Part shown: one piece after another, positions 26,572 to 36,614 of the stretch | Layout: every line of letters begins with the position of its first letter | Numbering within the stretch: the stretch's first letter is position 1 | Origin: Rodentibacter mrazii | GTDB lineage: Bacteria > Pseudomonadota > Gammaproteobacteria > Enterobacterales > Pasteurellaceae | DNA: 52,457 bases | Direction: 5' to 3' | Assembly: GCF_001998825.1 (NCBI RefSeq) | Contig: NZ_MLHG01000003.1 | Location: 1 to 52,457 of the forward strand | Translations under genes and position numbers: made by a program | Notes under the pieces: generated by a model | Databases searched by the model: none | Told to the model about the DNA's origin: nothing | What the model saw: only the letters and a program-made list of their open reading frames with translations

Positions 26572-26892
26572 ATGGCTAGAATCCCAACCCATTGCGCTTT
26601 ATCAATGAAAAACACGGGTAAAGTTCACACCGCGATCCGAAAAGCTAAAGCCATTTTGACACTTATTCAAAATGATGGTGTAAATAATGGCGAATTAGAA
26701 GGATTTTTCAGTAGTGAAAAAGTAATCAGAGACGCATTAAGAGTTGTGAATGATCTCCTTGAACAAGCCGAACAATCATCAAAAGTTGATTTTTATTTTG
26801 TGAAAGAGGGGAAAATATTGGCTGATGTAACAATGAAAGAACATTTATCTACAGCAAAGTTAAGTGATAGGAATATCAAAAGGCAAATTTAA
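26572..26892 (+). CDS. Hypothetical protein, 106 residues, accessory
   Basis: I do not recognise this soluble protein. It starts MARIPTHCALSMKNTGKVHT, continues with helices (AIRKAKAILTLIQND, VIRDALRVVNDLLEQAEQ) and ends with a basic tail (DRNIKRQI). No membrane or signal sequence is present. A strong ribosome binding site GGAGG (26561-26565) lies 6 bases before ATG 26572, which argues for a real, translated gene; a longer in-frame start at 26488 lacks one. It follows the Icd-like frame and may belong to the same mobile element remnant. No uptake signal lies within it. Confidence 0.65.
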   Translation: MARIPTHCALSMKNTGKVHTAIRKAKAILTLIQNDGVNNGELEGFFSSEKVIRDALRVVNDLLEQAEQSSKVDFYFVKEGKILADVTMKEHLSTAKLSDRNIKRQI

Positions 26893-27075
26893 AATAATAG
26901 AGAGGAATATAATAGCACGATTATACACCTCATTTTTCCGCTTGCTTTGTGAACCTTACTCTGATTATTGCCAGTCGTAAAGCCTGGTAAGCGTTAGAGG
27001 GGAATAACTAAAGTGCGGTCGATTTTGCGGAAAAATTGTGTAAATGGAAAGCCCTGCAAACACCGGATAAAACAA

Positions 27076-27101
27076 AGCCCTGCGTTAAGTTCCGCAGGGC
27101 T
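27076..27101 (-). terminator. Terminator of tRNA-Val
   Basis: AGCCCTGCG (27076-27084) and CGCAGGGCT (27093-27101) form a perfect 9-bp stem. On the minus strand TTTGTTTTAT follows. The stretch 26893-27075 upstream holds an uptake signal (about 27011) and nothing else I recognise. Confidence 0.8.
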
Positions 27102-27111
27102 ATGAAAGGGA

Positions 27112-27188
27112 TGGTGCGACTAGCTGGACTCGAACCAGTGACCCCCACCATGTCAAGGTGGTGCTCTAACCAACTGAGCTATAGTCGC
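27112..27188 (-). tRNA. tRNA-Val (GAC)
   Basis: Read on the minus strand, 77 nt with encoded CCA. The acceptor stem GCGACTA pairs with TAGTCGC, the anticodon loop TTGACAT carries GAC, and the T-arm is CTGGTTCGAGTCCAG. Its 3' end faces the accessory stretch at 25740-26900, the side where tRNA-targeting elements insert. Confidence 0.96.
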
Positions 27189-27199
27189 GAATGCGGTGG

Positions 27200-27228
27200 A
27201 TAATAAACAGTTTTTTTTATGAAGACAA
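27200..27228 (-). promoter_or_regulatory. Promoter of tRNA-Val
   Basis: On the minus strand TTGTCT (27228-27223), 17 bases, TATTAT (27205-27200), start near 27193, five bases before the mature 5' end. Confidence 0.55.
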
Positions 27229-27302
27229 GTAATTTTCTTTAGTGATTATTTCAAATGATAAAAAAATAACCAAAATGAGAAGAGAGTGTAGGGAAGTCTT
27301 TT

Positions 27303-27331
27303 TTGATTTTGGCTTCTTTTAGGCGTATAAT
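27303..27331 (+). promoter_or_regulatory. Promoter of the pyruvate kinase gene
   Basis: TTGATT (27303-27308), exactly 17 bases, TATAAT (27326-27331), then the GC-rich GCGCGCC. The leader holds a small hairpin, CCCAAA/TTTGGG (27350-27367). Confidence 0.7.
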
Positions 27332-27412
27332 GCGCGCCGATTTATATTGCCCAAAAAAATATTTGGGTGAGTGGTTTATTTAAAGTTAGCAAAATATTTA
27401 CGGAGTAGAATG

Positions 27413-28849
27413 ATGTCTAGAAGGCTAAGAAGAACGAAGATTGTATGTACTATGGGTCCTGCAACTGATCGCGATAACAATCTTGAAAAAATTATTGTAG
27501 CAGGTGCAAACGTAGTTCGTATGAACTTCTCGCACGGTACACCCGAAGATCATATTGAACGTGCCGAACGTGTTCGTTCTATTGCGAAAAAATTGGGTAA
27601 AACTGTGGCAATTTTAGGTGATTTACAAGGTCCTAAAATTCGGGTTTCTACTTTTAAAGATGGCAAAATTTTCTTAAATGTTGGTGATAAATTCATTCTT
27701 GATGCTGAGTTACCAAAAGGTGAAGGTTATCAGGAAGCAGTAGGGTTAGACTACAAAACCCTTCCTCAAGATGTTGTTCCGGGTGACATTCTTTTATTAG
27801 ACGATGGACGTGTTCAACTAAAAGTACTATCAAGCGAAGGAGCGAAAGTATTCACTGAAGTGACTGTTGGTGGTCCGTTATCAAACAATAAGGGGATTAA
27901 CAAATTAGGTGGTGGTTTATCTGCTGATGCATTAACTGAAAAAGACAAAGCAGATATTATTACTGCGGCACGTATCGGTGTTGATTTCTTAGCGGTTTCT
28001 TTCCCTCGTTCAAGTGCAGATTTAAATTATGCGCGTGAACTTGCTAAACAGGCCGGCTTAAATGCGAAAATTGTTGCTAAAGTTGAACGTGCCGAAAGTG
28101 TGGCAAGTGATGAAGCAATGGACGACATTATTTTAGCATCTGATGTTATCATGGTTGCTCGCGGTGACTTAGGTGTTGAAATCGGTGATCCTGAATTAGT
28201 GGGTGTTCAGAAAAAATTAATTCGTCGTTCACGTCAATTAAATCGTGCAGTGATTACCGCTACACAAATGATGGAATCCATGATTAGTAATCCTATGCCG
28301 ACTCGTGCGGAAGTCATGGACGTCGCGAATGCGGTATTAGATGGTACTGATGCTGTAATGCTTTCAGCAGAAACGGCTGCGGGACAATATCCGTCAGAAA
28401 CCGTTGCAACAATGGCTCGAGTTTGTTTAGGGGCGGAAAAAATGCCTAGCATAAACGTGTCTCGTCATCGTATGGATAAAGAGTTTGATGATATTGAGGA
28501 AGCCGTTGCGATGTCTGCAATGTATTCAGCAAACCATATGAAAGGTGTGGCGGCAATCATTACTTTAACCCATACCGGTCGTACTGCGTTATTAATGTCC
28601 CGTATTAGCTCAGGTTTACCTATTTTTGCCTTATCTCGTAATCAAGAAACTTTAAACCTTTGTGCGTTATATCGTGGTGTGACACCGGTATTCAGCGATG
28701 CTGAATCTCGTAGCTCAAATGGCGCACAAACAGCAATTGCTTTATTAAAAGAAAAAGGCTATTTAAACTCTGGCGATTTAGTGCTATTAACTCAAGGTGA
28801 TGAGTTAATGAAACATACTAACGTATGTCGTACTTTGATCGTTGAGTAA
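27413..28849 (+). CDS. pykA: Pyruvate kinase II
   Basis: It transfers phosphate from phosphoenolpyruvate to ADP in the last step of glycolysis. The 478-residue protein has the family landmarks: [11 protein letters not shown], the [11 protein letters not shown] region, the B domain, IVAKVERAE, the active-site segment [13 protein letters not shown] and [10 protein letters not shown], and the C-terminal allosteric domain. It is closest in feel to PykA (480 residues in E. coli). I chose ATG 27413 ([11 protein letters not shown]), 7 bases after GGAG; ATG 27410 is adjacent, and a longer frame reaching back to 27371 lacks support. Confidence 0.95.
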   Translation: MSRRLRRTKIVCTMGPATDRDNNLEKIIVAGANVVRMNFSHGTPEDHIERAERVRSIAKKLGKTVAILGDLQGPKIRVSTFKDGKIFLNVGDKFILDAELPKGEGYQEAVGLDYKTLPQDVVPGDILLLDDGRVQLKVLSSEGAKVFTEVTVGGPLSNNKGINKLGGGLSADALTEKDKADIITAARIGVDFLAVSFPRSSADLNYARELAKQAGLNAKIVAKVERAESVASDEAMDDIILASDVIMVARGDLGVEIGDPELVGVQKKLIRRSRQLNRAVITATQMMESMISNPMPTRAEVMDVANAVLDGTDAVMLSAETAAGQYPSETVATMARVCLGAEKMPSINVSRHRMDKEFDDIEEAVAMSAMYSANHMKGVAAIITLTHTGRTALLMSRISSGLPIFALSRNQETLNLCALYRGVTPVFSDAESRSSNGAQTAIALLKEKGYLNSGDLVLLTQGDELMKHTNVCRTLIVE

Positions 28850-28872
28850 TAGGCGAATTAGAATCAAAAGAG

Positions 28873-28896
28873 CGGTGGGATTTCCCACCGTTTTTT
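28873..28896 (+). terminator. Terminator of pykA
   Basis: CGGTGGG (28873-28879) and CCCACCG (28884-28890) pair around ATTT, then TTTTTT. Confidence 0.9.
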
Positions 28897-28925
28897 ATTT
28901 TTCTATTTAGGAATAAAAACTAGTC

Positions 28926-29022
28926 GAGGAAATCTCCTCAAAATTATTCATAAATCACTAAAGTGATTTATTCACCCCTTCAGCCGTTGGCAAAGCCAAC
29001 GTTCAAAAAACTTTGTTTTTTG
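28926..29022. repeat. Four hairpins in a row between pykA and dnaB
   Basis: GAGGA/TCCTC (28926-28939), TAAATCACT/AGTGATTTA (28951-28970), CGTTGGC/GCCAACG (28985-29001) and CAAAAAAC/GTTTTTTG (29004-29022) are each perfect, with loops of 2 to 4 bases. They lie after the pykA terminator and just before an uptake signal (29024) and dnaB. They may be a repeated intergenic element or a structured RNA. Confidence 0.65.
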
Positions 29023-29100
29023 TGACCGCACTTTTTTCTTAAACCTCCTCTCTATTTGCGGTATCATAAACGCCAGTTCTTTTTGTATTTCAAACTATCT

Positions 29101-30507
29101 ATGGCCTCGAAACCGCAAATTACCTCATCAGATAAACAAACCGCACAAGTTAGCATTCCTCCTCATTCCCTTGAAGCCGAACAAGCCGTATTGGGCGGTA
29201 TTATGTTGAGTAACCAACATTGGGATGGTATTGCCGAGCGTGTAATTGCCGATGATTTTTACACCTTTGCACACCGTGCAATTTTTCAAGCAATGGAAGA
29301 TCTCATACGAAACCAATCGCCCATTGATTTGATTACACTTGATCAGGCACTAAAAAATAAAGGGATCAGTGAAGAAGTCGGGGGCTTTGCGTATCTTGCC
29401 GAGCTGTCGAATAATACGCCAAATGCTATCAATATTTTGGCGTATGCGGATATTGTTCGAGAAAAAGCGATTTTGCGCGAATTAATTTCCGTGGGAAATC
29501 GTATTGCGGAAAAAAGCTATTCCCCCAAAGGGCAAGACATCAAATTGATTTTGGATGAAGCGGAACGGGAAGTTTTTGCTATTGCTGAAAAACGGAGTTC
29601 TTCCAATGAGGGACCGCAAAATGTAATTAGTGTGTTACAGAATACGATTGAACGTATTGATACCTTGAGTAAAGTAAAAAATCATTCCGGTGTAACCGGC
29701 GTAACAACAGGTTTTACGGATCTCGATCGAAAAACGGCGGGGCTTCAGCCTTCCGATTTGATTATTGTCGCCGCACGTCCTTCCATGGGGAAAACGACCT
29801 TTGCGATGAATTTATGTGAAAATGCCGCCATGGCAAGTGATAAGCCCGTATTGGTATTTAGTTTAGAGATGCCGGCGGAACAAATTATGATGCGTATGAT
29901 TGCTTCCCTTGCCCGTGTGGATCAAACGAAAATTCGTACCGGTCAAGGTTTGGATGAAATTGAGTGGAATAAAATCAGCAGTGTATTCGGTATGTTTAAG
30001 CAGAAGAACAACCTTTATATTGATGATTCTTCCGCCTTAACACCAACGGAAGTGCGGTCTCGTGCACGGCGTGTTTATCGTGAAAATGGCGGACTGAGCC
30101 TTATCATGGTGGATTATTTGCAGCTTATGCGTGCACCGGCATTTTCCGATAACCGTACTTTAGAAATAGCGGAAATTTCGCGTTCATTAAAAGCCTTAGC
30201 GAAAGAGCTGGAAGTCCCAGTCATCGCACTTTCTCAGTTAAACCGAACCTTAGAACAGCGAGCGGATAAACGTCCGGTAAACTCGGATTTACGTGAATCA
30301 GGCTCTATCGAGCAAGATGCCGATTTGATCATGTTTATTTACCGTGATGAAGTCTATAACGATAATTCTGAAGATAAAGGCGTGGCGGAAATTATCATCG
30401 GTAAACAAAGGAATGGTCCGATCGGTCGTGTACGTTTGAAATTTAACGGGCAATTTTCACGTTTCGATAATCTTGCAGAACAGCGAGAATATCATGATGA
30501 CTATTAA
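29101..30507 (+). CDS. dnaB: Replicative DNA helicase DnaB
   Basis: DnaB is the hexameric 5'-3' helicase of the replication fork. The 468-residue protein has the N-terminal DnaB domain (SIPPHSLEAEQAVLGG), a RecA-like C-terminal domain with Walker A ARPSMGKTT (Lys231), Walker B with IMVDYLQLM, and the arginine-finger end (QDADLIMFIYRDE). No intein is present. E. coli DnaB has 471. ATG 29101 gives the usual N-terminus; the frame reaches back to a TTG at 29056, which I do not favour. No Shine-Dalgarno sequence. TATCAT at 29062-29067 may be a weak -10. It is 9 bases from alr. Confidence 0.95.
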   Translation: MASKPQITSSDKQTAQVSIPPHSLEAEQAVLGGIMLSNQHWDGIAERVIADDFYTFAHRAIFQAMEDLIRNQSPIDLITLDQALKNKGISEEVGGFAYLAELSNNTPNAINILAYADIVREKAILRELISVGNRIAEKSYSPKGQDIKLILDEAEREVFAIAEKRSSSNEGPQNVISVLQNTIERIDTLSKVKNHSGVTGVTTGFTDLDRKTAGLQPSDLIIVAARPSMGKTTFAMNLCENAAMASDKPVLVFSLEMPAEQIMMRMIASLARVDQTKIRTGQGLDEIEWNKISSVFGMFKQKNNLYIDDSSALTPTEVRSRARRVYRENGGLSLIMVDYLQLMRAPAFSDNRTLEIAEISRSLKALAKELEVPVIALSQLNRTLEQRADKRPVNSDLRESGSIEQDADLIMFIYRDEVYNDNSEDKGVAEIIIGKQRNGPIGRVRLKFNGQFSRFDNLAEQREYHDDY

Positions 30508-30516
30508 GGAACAATA

Positions 30517-31599
30517 ATGAACGTAAAACCGGCAACCGCGAAAATTAGTTCACGAGCTTTAAAACACAATTTAGCAGTGATTAAACAAAAAGCACCTCAT
30601 AGCAAAATTATTGCCGTAGTTAAAGCCAATGCTTATGGGCATGGGGTAGTATTTGTCGCATCAACTTTAGAGAAAGATGTTGATTGTTTTGGTGTAGCGC
30701 GTTTGGAAGAGGCTCTTGCACTACGTTCAAACGGTATCACAAAACCTATTTTGTTATTGGAAGGCTTTTTTGCTGAAAAAGATTTGCCTATTTTGGCTGT
30801 GAATAATATTGAGACCATTGTTCATAATCATGAGCAGCTTGAGGTTTTAAAACGGGCAATTCTGCCAAGCCCAATTAAAGTGTGGCTTAAAATTGACACC
30901 GGAATGCACCGTTTAGGGGTTGCGCTTGACGAAGTGGAGGAATTTTATCAAGAACTGAAAAAACTTCCTCAAATTCAACCGCACTTAGGTTTTGTCAGTC
31001 ATTTTAGTCGGGCTGATGAACTTGAATCCGATTATACACAACTTCAAATTAATCGCTTTTTATCTGTGACCCAAGATAAACAGGGAGAACGTAGTATTGC
31101 TGCCTCGGGTGGGATTTTGTTTTGGCAAGAATCCCATCTGGATTGGATTCGTCCCGGTATTATTATGTATGGTATTTCGCCAACGGATACTGTGGGGGCT
31201 GAATTTAATTTAACTCCCGTTATGAATCTGAAGTCTTCTCTTATTGCCGTACGTAATCACAAAAAAGGCGAGCCTGTGGGCTACGGGGGGATTTGGACAA
31301 GCCCGTGTGATACGAAAATTGGCGTTGTCGCCATTGGTTATGGCGATGGTTATCCGCGCGATGTGCCGGAAGGTACGCCCGTCTATTTAAATGGACGTAT
31401 AGTACCGATTGTAGGACGTGTATCCATGGATATGCTTACCGTAGATTTAGGTGCGGATAGCCAAGATCAGGTTGGTGATGAAGCGATTTTATGGGGTAAA
31501 GAATTACCGATTGAAACCGTAGCCCAATTTACCGGTATTTTGAGCTATGAATTGATTACAAAATTAACACCGCGTGTTATCACCGAATACGTGGACTAG
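30517..31599 (+). CDS. alr: Alanine racemase
   Basis: This PLP enzyme makes D-alanine for peptidoglycan. The 360-residue protein shows Lys36 for PLP ([11 protein letters not shown]), the second catalytic base Tyr256 ([11 protein letters not shown]) and MYGISP in the barrel domain, and a C-terminal beta domain ([14 protein letters not shown]). E. coli Alr has 359. AAGGA precedes the ATG. It follows dnaB after 9 bases, as in E. coli and Haemophilus, and precedes pgi after 29 bases, so the three genes are probably one transcript. Confidence 0.96.
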   Translation: MNVKPATAKISSRALKHNLAVIKQKAPHSKIIAVVKANAYGHGVVFVASTLEKDVDCFGVARLEEALALRSNGITKPILLLEGFFAEKDLPILAVNNIETIVHNHEQLEVLKRAILPSPIKVWLKIDTGMHRLGVALDEVEEFYQELKKLPQIQPHLGFVSHFSRADELESDYTQLQINRFLSVTQDKQGERSIAASGGILFWQESHLDWIRPGIIMYGISPTDTVGAEFNLTPVMNLKSSLIAVRNHKKGEPVGYGGIWTSPCDTKIGVVAIGYGDGYPRDVPEGTPVYLNGRIVPIVGRVSMDMLTVDLGADSQDQVGDEAILWGKELPIETVAQFTGILSYELITKLTPRVITEYVD

Positions 31600-31628
31600 A
31601 TTTCAAATTAATAATTGAAGGAAATACT

Positions 31629-33278
31629 ATGAAAAATATTAATCCAACCCATACTCAGGCGTGGAAAGCATTAGAAACGCATCAAACAGAATTGGCAAAT
31701 TTGACCATTCAAGATTTGTTCCAACAAGAAAAGGATCGTTTTAAGGATTATTCATTAATCTTTAAAGATCAAATCTTAGTGGATTTCTCAAAAAACAATA
31801 TTAATCAACAAACCCTTTCACTTCTTCGTCAGTTAGCTCAAGAATGTTCGCTAGACAGTGCAAAAGAAGCAATGTTTAACGGCGAAAAAATCAACCGTAC
31901 CGAAAATCGTGCCGTATTACATACCGCACTTCGTAATCGGGCTAATTCACCTGTGATGGTGGATGGCAAAGATGTAATGCCGGAAGTGAATGCGGTTTTG
32001 GAAAAAATGAAGGATTTTTGTCAGTGTGTGATTTCCGGTGAGTGGAAAGGTTATACCGGAAAAGCTATTACTGATGTGGTGAATATCGGAATTGGAGGCT
32101 CGGATTTAGGCCCTTATATGGTCACTGAAGCGTTACGTCCTTATAAAAATCATCTCACAATGCACTTTGTTTCTAATGTAGATGGCACACATATTGCAGA
32201 AACACTGAAAAAAGTGAATCCGGAAACCACGCTTTTCTTGGTTGCTTCTAAAACCTTTACCACCCAAGAAACTATGACCAACGCTGAGAGCGCACGTGAT
32301 TGGCTATTAGCTTCTGCAAAAGATAAAAGTGCGGTAGCGAAACATTTTGCGGCACTTTCCACCAATGGAAAAGCAGTCTCGGAGTTTGGCATTGATACCA
32401 ATAATATGTTTGAGTTTTGGGATTGGGTAGGCGGACGTTATTCCCTATGGTCTTCCATTGGTTTATCCATTGCGCTTTCTATTGGTTTTGACAACTTCGA
32501 GCAATTATTAAGCGGTGCGCACGAAATGGATAAACATTTCCGCACCGCACCAATCGAACAGAATATCCCAACCACTTTAGCTCTTGTGGGATTGTGGAAC
32601 ACTAATTTCTTAGGCGCACAAACGGAAGCAATTTTACCTTACGACCAATATTTACATCGTTTTGCTGCTTATTTCCAACAGGGGAATATGGAATCAAACG
32701 GTAAATATGTAGATAGAAACGGTAACGCTATTAGCCATTACCAAACCGGGCCGATTATCTGGGGTGAACCAGGTACAAACGGTCAGCACGCCTTTTATCA
32801 ATTAATTCACCAAGGTACAACTTTAATTCCTTGTGATTTTATTGCACCGGCACAAAGTCATAATCCATTAGCGGATCATCATAATAAATTGCTGTCTAAC
32901 TTCTTTGCTCAAACAGAAGCATTAGCGTTCGGTAAAACAAAAGAAGAAGTGGAAGCGGAATTTGTTAAAGTGGGTAAATCCTTAGATGAGGTAAAAGATA
33001 TTGTTCCATTTAAAGTGTTTACCGGTAACAAGCCGACCAATTCTATTTTAGTGCAAAAAATCACCCCATTCACATTGGGAGCATTGATTGCCATGTATGA
33101 ACACAAAATCTTTGTTCAAGGCGTGATTTTTAATATTTTCAGTTTTGACCAATGGGGTGTGGAGTTGGGCAAACAACTGGCTAACCGTATCCTGCCGGAA
33201 TTGGCGGACAGTGAAAAAGTGTCAAGCCACGACAGCTCAACAAACGGACTAATCAATCAATTTAAAGCATGGCGATAA
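31629..33278 (+). CDS. pgi: Glucose-6-phosphate isomerase
   Basis: It interconverts glucose-6-phosphate and fructose-6-phosphate. The 549-residue protein has the sugar-phosphate loop [11 protein letters not shown], the signature [12 protein letters not shown] and the second signature [12 protein letters not shown]. Length equals that of E. coli Pgi (549). AAGGA lies before the ATG. Position next to polysaccharide genes fits supply of sugar nucleotide precursors, but the gene is housekeeping. Confidence 0.97.
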   Translation: MKNINPTHTQAWKALETHQTELANLTIQDLFQQEKDRFKDYSLIFKDQILVDFSKNNINQQTLSLLRQLAQECSLDSAKEAMFNGEKINRTENRAVLHTALRNRANSPVMVDGKDVMPEVNAVLEKMKDFCQCVISGEWKGYTGKAITDVVNIGIGGSDLGPYMVTEALRPYKNHLTMHFVSNVDGTHIAETLKKVNPETTLFLVASKTFTTQETMTNAESARDWLLASAKDKSAVAKHFAALSTNGKAVSEFGIDTNNMFEFWDWVGGRYSLWSSIGLSIALSIGFDNFEQLLSGAHEMDKHFRTAPIEQNIPTTLALVGLWNTNFLGAQTEAILPYDQYLHRFAAYFQQGNMESNGKYVDRNGNAISHYQTGPIIWGEPGTNGQHAFYQLIHQGTTLIPCDFIAPAQSHNPLADHHNKLLSNFFAQTEALAFGKTKEEVEAEFVKVGKSLDEVKDIVPFKVFTGNKPTNSILVQKITPFTLGALIAMYEHKIFVQGVIFNIFSFDQWGVELGKQLANRILPELADSEKVSSHDSSTNGLINQFKAWR

Positions 33279-33291
33279 ATTAATTGGAGTG

Positions 33292-33322
33292 AAAAGTGCG
33301 GTCGATTTTGACCGCACTTTTT
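33292..33322. terminator. Inverted uptake-signal pair, terminator between pgi and the DUF218 gene
   Basis: AAAAGTGCGGTC (33292-33303) and GACCGCACTTTT (33310-33321) pair around GATTTT. A-runs and T-runs on both sides make it a bidirectional terminator for the convergent genes. Confidence 0.85.
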
Positions 33323-33332
33323 ATGAAAGACA

Positions 33333-34076
33333 TTATTTTTCTTTCCAATAACCAATCCATTCTTTCAATAGTTGCATATTTTTCGCTAATGCAGCGCCTT
33401 GCGGAATAAAATGCATCATATTTAATTTATATTCTTTTGGGGTAATACCTTCGCCCACACTCGCCGGCAATACCTCAAATCCCTGTTGTTGGAAAAGTAG
33501 CCTTGCCCGCTGCATATGCCATTCATTGGTCACCAGAATAATTTTATTGATATGCTCTTTTTCCAATATTTGTTTGGTAAACAAGGCATTTTCCTTGGTG
33601 GTTAAGGCATTCGGCTCAACCCATTTTGTGGGGATATGAAAGAAGTTTTGTAATTCTTCTGCGGCAATTTTCGCTTCAATTGCACCCGTCGGGCTTGCAC
33701 CGGTAATCAAAAGCGGTAAGTCTGTTTCTTTTTGTAAATACGCTGCATAGCGTAAGCGTTCAAGCTGAATAGCAGTGGAAGCAAGCGGCGCATAAAGCTC
33801 TTTGCTATCCCGCAATCCGCCCCCCAATAACACAATGGCTTGTGCATTTTGGTAGTCGTTGAGTGTTAAATTGTCTTCCGTAATTAAGCTGTCTTTCAAG
33901 GTTTGTGCCGTGAAGGGAATGCTCAATATATAAAGTAGAGTAAGCCCAAGAGCGGTCAAAATTCGGCTTAATTTTTTGAAATTGAATTTTGCCAATATCA
34001 ATGCCAGCAGCCATAAAATTAAAATATTAAATGGCGGTAATATCATTGCAGTGATAAGTTTTTTGAGCTCCATCAT
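33333..34076 (-). CDS. DUF218 (YdcF/ElyC-like) membrane protein
   Basis: The 247-residue protein has two N-terminal membrane segments and a DUF218 domain outside the membrane: AIVLLGGGL, LLITGASPTG, the TTKENALFTKQIL helix and VTNEWHMQRARLLFQQ. E. coli ElyC, of the same family, affects envelope integrity and undecaprenyl-phosphate use; the reaction is unknown. Its start overlaps the stop of the pyruvyl transferase gene (ATGA), so it ends a three-gene operon and may help with lipid-carrier handling, which is an inference. ATG 34073 is an alternative start. Confidence 0.8.
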   Translation of the reverse strand: MMELKKLITAMILPPFNILILWLLALILAKFNFKKLSRILTALGLTLLYILSIPFTAQTLKDSLITEDNLTLNDYQNAQAIVLLGGGLRDSKELYAPLASTAIQLERLRYAAYLQKETDLPLLITGASPTGAIEAKIAAEELQNFFHIPTKWVEPNALTTKENALFTKQILEKEHINKIILVTNEWHMQRARLLFQQQGFEVLPASVGEGITPKEYKLNMMHFIPQGAALAKNMQLLKEWIGYWKEK

Positions 34077-35032
34077 TTTTTGTCAATTTCCACAAAATCA
34101 ATATTTTTTGTCCATAAATGGGCATAGCCGGAATTTTTCCCGTAAGCGTTATCACATACTCGGTTTGGAATTTCCAGTAAGCAGGAGAAAATATGGCCGT
34201 GTAAACGGGTGGTGGTTACCTGATCATTTTGTAAAAATACCTTGGCGACACGATTCACAATGTGTTTGGTGTAAGAAAACCAAAATTGATGAAAAAGATT
34301 TTTCAGCCAGCCCCAATTTTGTTGATGGGCAAATTTACTTATACGCCAACTAAGAGCCAAAACGATACTATCTAAACGGGTGAGAATATCTTCCCAGTCT
34401 TGTACATTAGCCTGAGACGGCAGGGTGGCAAGGATATTTTTTTCCACGTCACTGGCTTCAATATCTTTGCGTAAAAAATAAAGTTGTTTACCGGTGTTGC
34501 CTTGTTTTGTCGGCAACGTGCCGTAAAGCTGATGTGCCATATCCGGTGATAATGTCACATTTGAGGAAAATTGTTTGAAACTTTCCGCCGTGCGTTCATC
34601 ACGGGCAAGTAAGTAACAATCCTCGTGCTGGTTGAAAAGTGCGGCTGATTTTTCGAGATTTTTTTGCTCTTTAAAATACAGCGTTTGTGGCAACACGATG
34701 ATACGGTTATTGGGGAAATGTTGAATCATTGCCTCTCTAATTTTTTGGTGTTGTGGATAGAGATCGCCAAAATTTCCTCCACCGTGTAACAAAATTGTTG
34801 TATTCGGGGTAATCTTTTGCTTTATCTCATTAATGTCTATGTCGAACTCACAACGTTTTAATCTCACATGGATATGATGATCTTTAAAAAATTGTTCCGT
34901 TCCGTGATAGATCAATAAATCTCCGACATTTAAATGCAACGGATAATCAAAGTAAAACACGTCATTTTTATCTTTGATTAAATCCGCGATGGGATCGAGT
35001 TGCTGTTTTAGAGAAATTAATGTTGAATTCAT
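34073..35032 (-). CDS. Polysaccharide pyruvyl transferase family protein
   Basis: The 319-residue soluble protein belongs to the family of CsaB and exopolysaccharide ketal-pyruvyl transferases: HLNVGDLLIYHGTEQFF at the start, LLHGGGNFGDLYPQH, and a C-terminal TTRLHGHIFSCLLEIP motif. It likely adds a pyruvyl ketal (from phosphoenolpyruvate) to a surface sugar; some members have other roles. It overlaps the flippase gene by 4 bases and the DUF218 gene by 4 bases. Confidence 0.8.
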   Translation of the reverse strand: MNSTLISLKQQLDPIADLIKDKNDVFYFDYPLHLNVGDLLIYHGTEQFFKDHHIHVRLKRCEFDIDINEIKQKITPNTTILLHGGGNFGDLYPQHQKIREAMIQHFPNNRIIVLPQTLYFKEQKNLEKSAALFNQHEDCYLLARDERTAESFKQFSSNVTLSPDMAHQLYGTLPTKQGNTGKQLYFLRKDIEASDVEKNILATLPSQANVQDWEDILTRLDSIVLALSWRISKFAHQQNWGWLKNLFHQFWFSYTKHIVNRVAKVFLQNDQVTTTRLHGHIFSCLLEIPNRVCDNAYGKNSGYAHLWTKNIDFVEIDKK

Positions 35033-36552
35033 TTTTTTACCTTTTTCAAAATATAGCCAAATAAGAAGGCTTTTTCTGTACGATTTAAACCGATTAATAA
35101 AATTATCGCAATCAGCCCAAATTCCAACAATACAGCCTTGGCTAAAAATTCAGGGAAAGTATAAACGCGCTGGGTATCTGACAAGTAAATGAGCCCGATT
35201 AAGCAAGCAAATACGATGCCGATATTAAGTAGATATGTGACAAATTCTTTTCGGTTAAATTGAATTTTTTTGTTAATGAAATAGAAACGGTAGATTTGCA
35301 TGAAAAGTGCGGTGGAAAATCTGCCGATAAAGGCATAGATTGGGTTATAACCGAGGATAAATAAATAATAGACGAGCGGCACGGTACAAAGATCAATGAT
35401 TGCAATGACAATATTATATTGCTTAATTTTGTTTGTTCCGATAGCCAACGCCGTCATCCAAAATGATCCCGCCATGGCACTAATCAGTGAACATAACAGG
35501 GTGATTTGCACTAATTGTTGCACGTATATTGGTAAATGATCACCTAACCAAAAGGTAATCAACGTGTGAGGAAAATAAAGTACCGGTGCGGATAAAATCG
35601 CAATGAGATAAAAGGAATATTTTGATGTGCCGAGAATAAGTTTTTTATTGCGTTCGTAATCTTTTGCCGCATAAGATTGCACAAGTTGTGGGTTAAATGC
35701 CACTTGAAAGTTATTCACAAAGCTATAAATCGCGGTATCTACTTGGGTGGCGATTCCTACGGCAGCATTGACGGTAACCCCAAAAAACAGGTTGATGACC
35801 ATATTTAAGCCTTGTGTTGAGGCGACATAAGCCGTTTGTCCGAGTAACATCCAACCGGAAAAACTTGCCATTTCTTTTGTTTTGCTAAAATCCTTGTAAA
35901 AACGAAAGCGGGTTTCATTATAAAAAGTGCGGCGGGTAAAATTAAAATAAAGCAAAAATACAAGCAGGCTTACCCCAAGTAATAATAAGCTATAACTGAT
36001 TAATTTATCGTATTGTTCAATCTGCATCAAAATAAAGATAGCGGAGAGTTTAAATGCCGTCTCACTCAAGCCCAGCCACGCATAAAATGACATTCGCTCA
36101 TGGGCGACAATCATTGCATTGAAGGGAACTTTAATAATTTCAATCAGGGCAATGAGAAGGGCAATTTGATAGACAATATTGGCTGCGTGCATTCTTTCTG
36201 TCGGAATATTGAGTTTATGGTTTAAAAACCAAAACCCTATGGTTTCCGCTAACACTGCCACGACAAACATAATAAAGAGATGATTTAAGATACTGATATT
36301 AAAAATAATATTGACACAGCTTGAATCATTGGAGGCTTTTTCCACATTAATAAAACGTTGGGTGGTTGCCGTCATCGTACCGTTAAAAAACGAAAACAAA
36401 ATCACCACGCCCATGACAATGTTATAAATCCCGAAATCTTCCACGCCCAGCACACGTAATACAACACGTGAAATATAAAGCATTGCTCCCATATTAAAGA
36501 GCATACGGATATAGAGAAACAGAGTATTTTTCGCAATGGTTTTGTTCGACAT
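35029..36552 (-). CDS. Polysaccharide flippase (Wzx/LsgA-like, MOP family)
   Basis: The 507-residue inner membrane protein has about 12 to 14 hydrophobic segments and the MOP-type start (KNTLFLYIRMLFNMGAMLYI, SRVVLRVLGVEDFGIYNIVM). It likely moves lipid-linked sugar units to the periplasmic face. It opens the minus-strand operon, with a promoter TTGCTG-N17-TATAAT. It pairs logically with the polymerase-like gene across the divergent promoter. Confidence 0.82.
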   Translation of the reverse strand: MSNKTIAKNTLFLYIRMLFNMGAMLYISRVVLRVLGVEDFGIYNIVMGVVILFSFFNGTMTATTQRFINVEKASNDSSCVNIIFNISILNHLFIMFVVAVLAETIGFWFLNHKLNIPTERMHAANIVYQIALLIALIEIIKVPFNAMIVAHERMSFYAWLGLSETAFKLSAIFILMQIEQYDKLISYSLLLLGVSLLVFLLYFNFTRRTFYNETRFRFYKDFSKTKEMASFSGWMLLGQTAYVASTQGLNMVINLFFGVTVNAAVGIATQVDTAIYSFVNNFQVAFNPQLVQSYAAKDYERNKKLILGTSKYSFYLIAILSAPVLYFPHTLITFWLGDHLPIYVQQLVQITLLCSLISAMAGSFWMTALAIGTNKIKQYNIVIAIIDLCTVPLVYYLFILGYNPIYAFIGRFSTALFMQIYRFYFINKKIQFNRKEFVTYLLNIGIVFACLIGLIYLSDTQRVYTFPEFLAKAVLLEFGLIAIILLIGLNRTEKAFLFGYILKKVKK

Positions 36553-36585
36553 TATGACTGATTTTCGCCTTAAAATTGGTGGGGA

Positions 36586-36614
36586 ATTATAAATTTCTTT
36601 AGTATAATCAGCAA
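36586..36614 (-). promoter_or_regulatory. Flippase operon promoter, overlapping the divergent promoter
   Basis: Minus strand: TTGCTG (36614-36609), 17 bases, TATAAT (36591-36586). A plus-strand TATAAT (36603-36608) lies within this spacer and probably serves the GT25 operon; its -35 is poor. The two promoters cannot be used at once on the same molecule. Confidence 0.55.
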
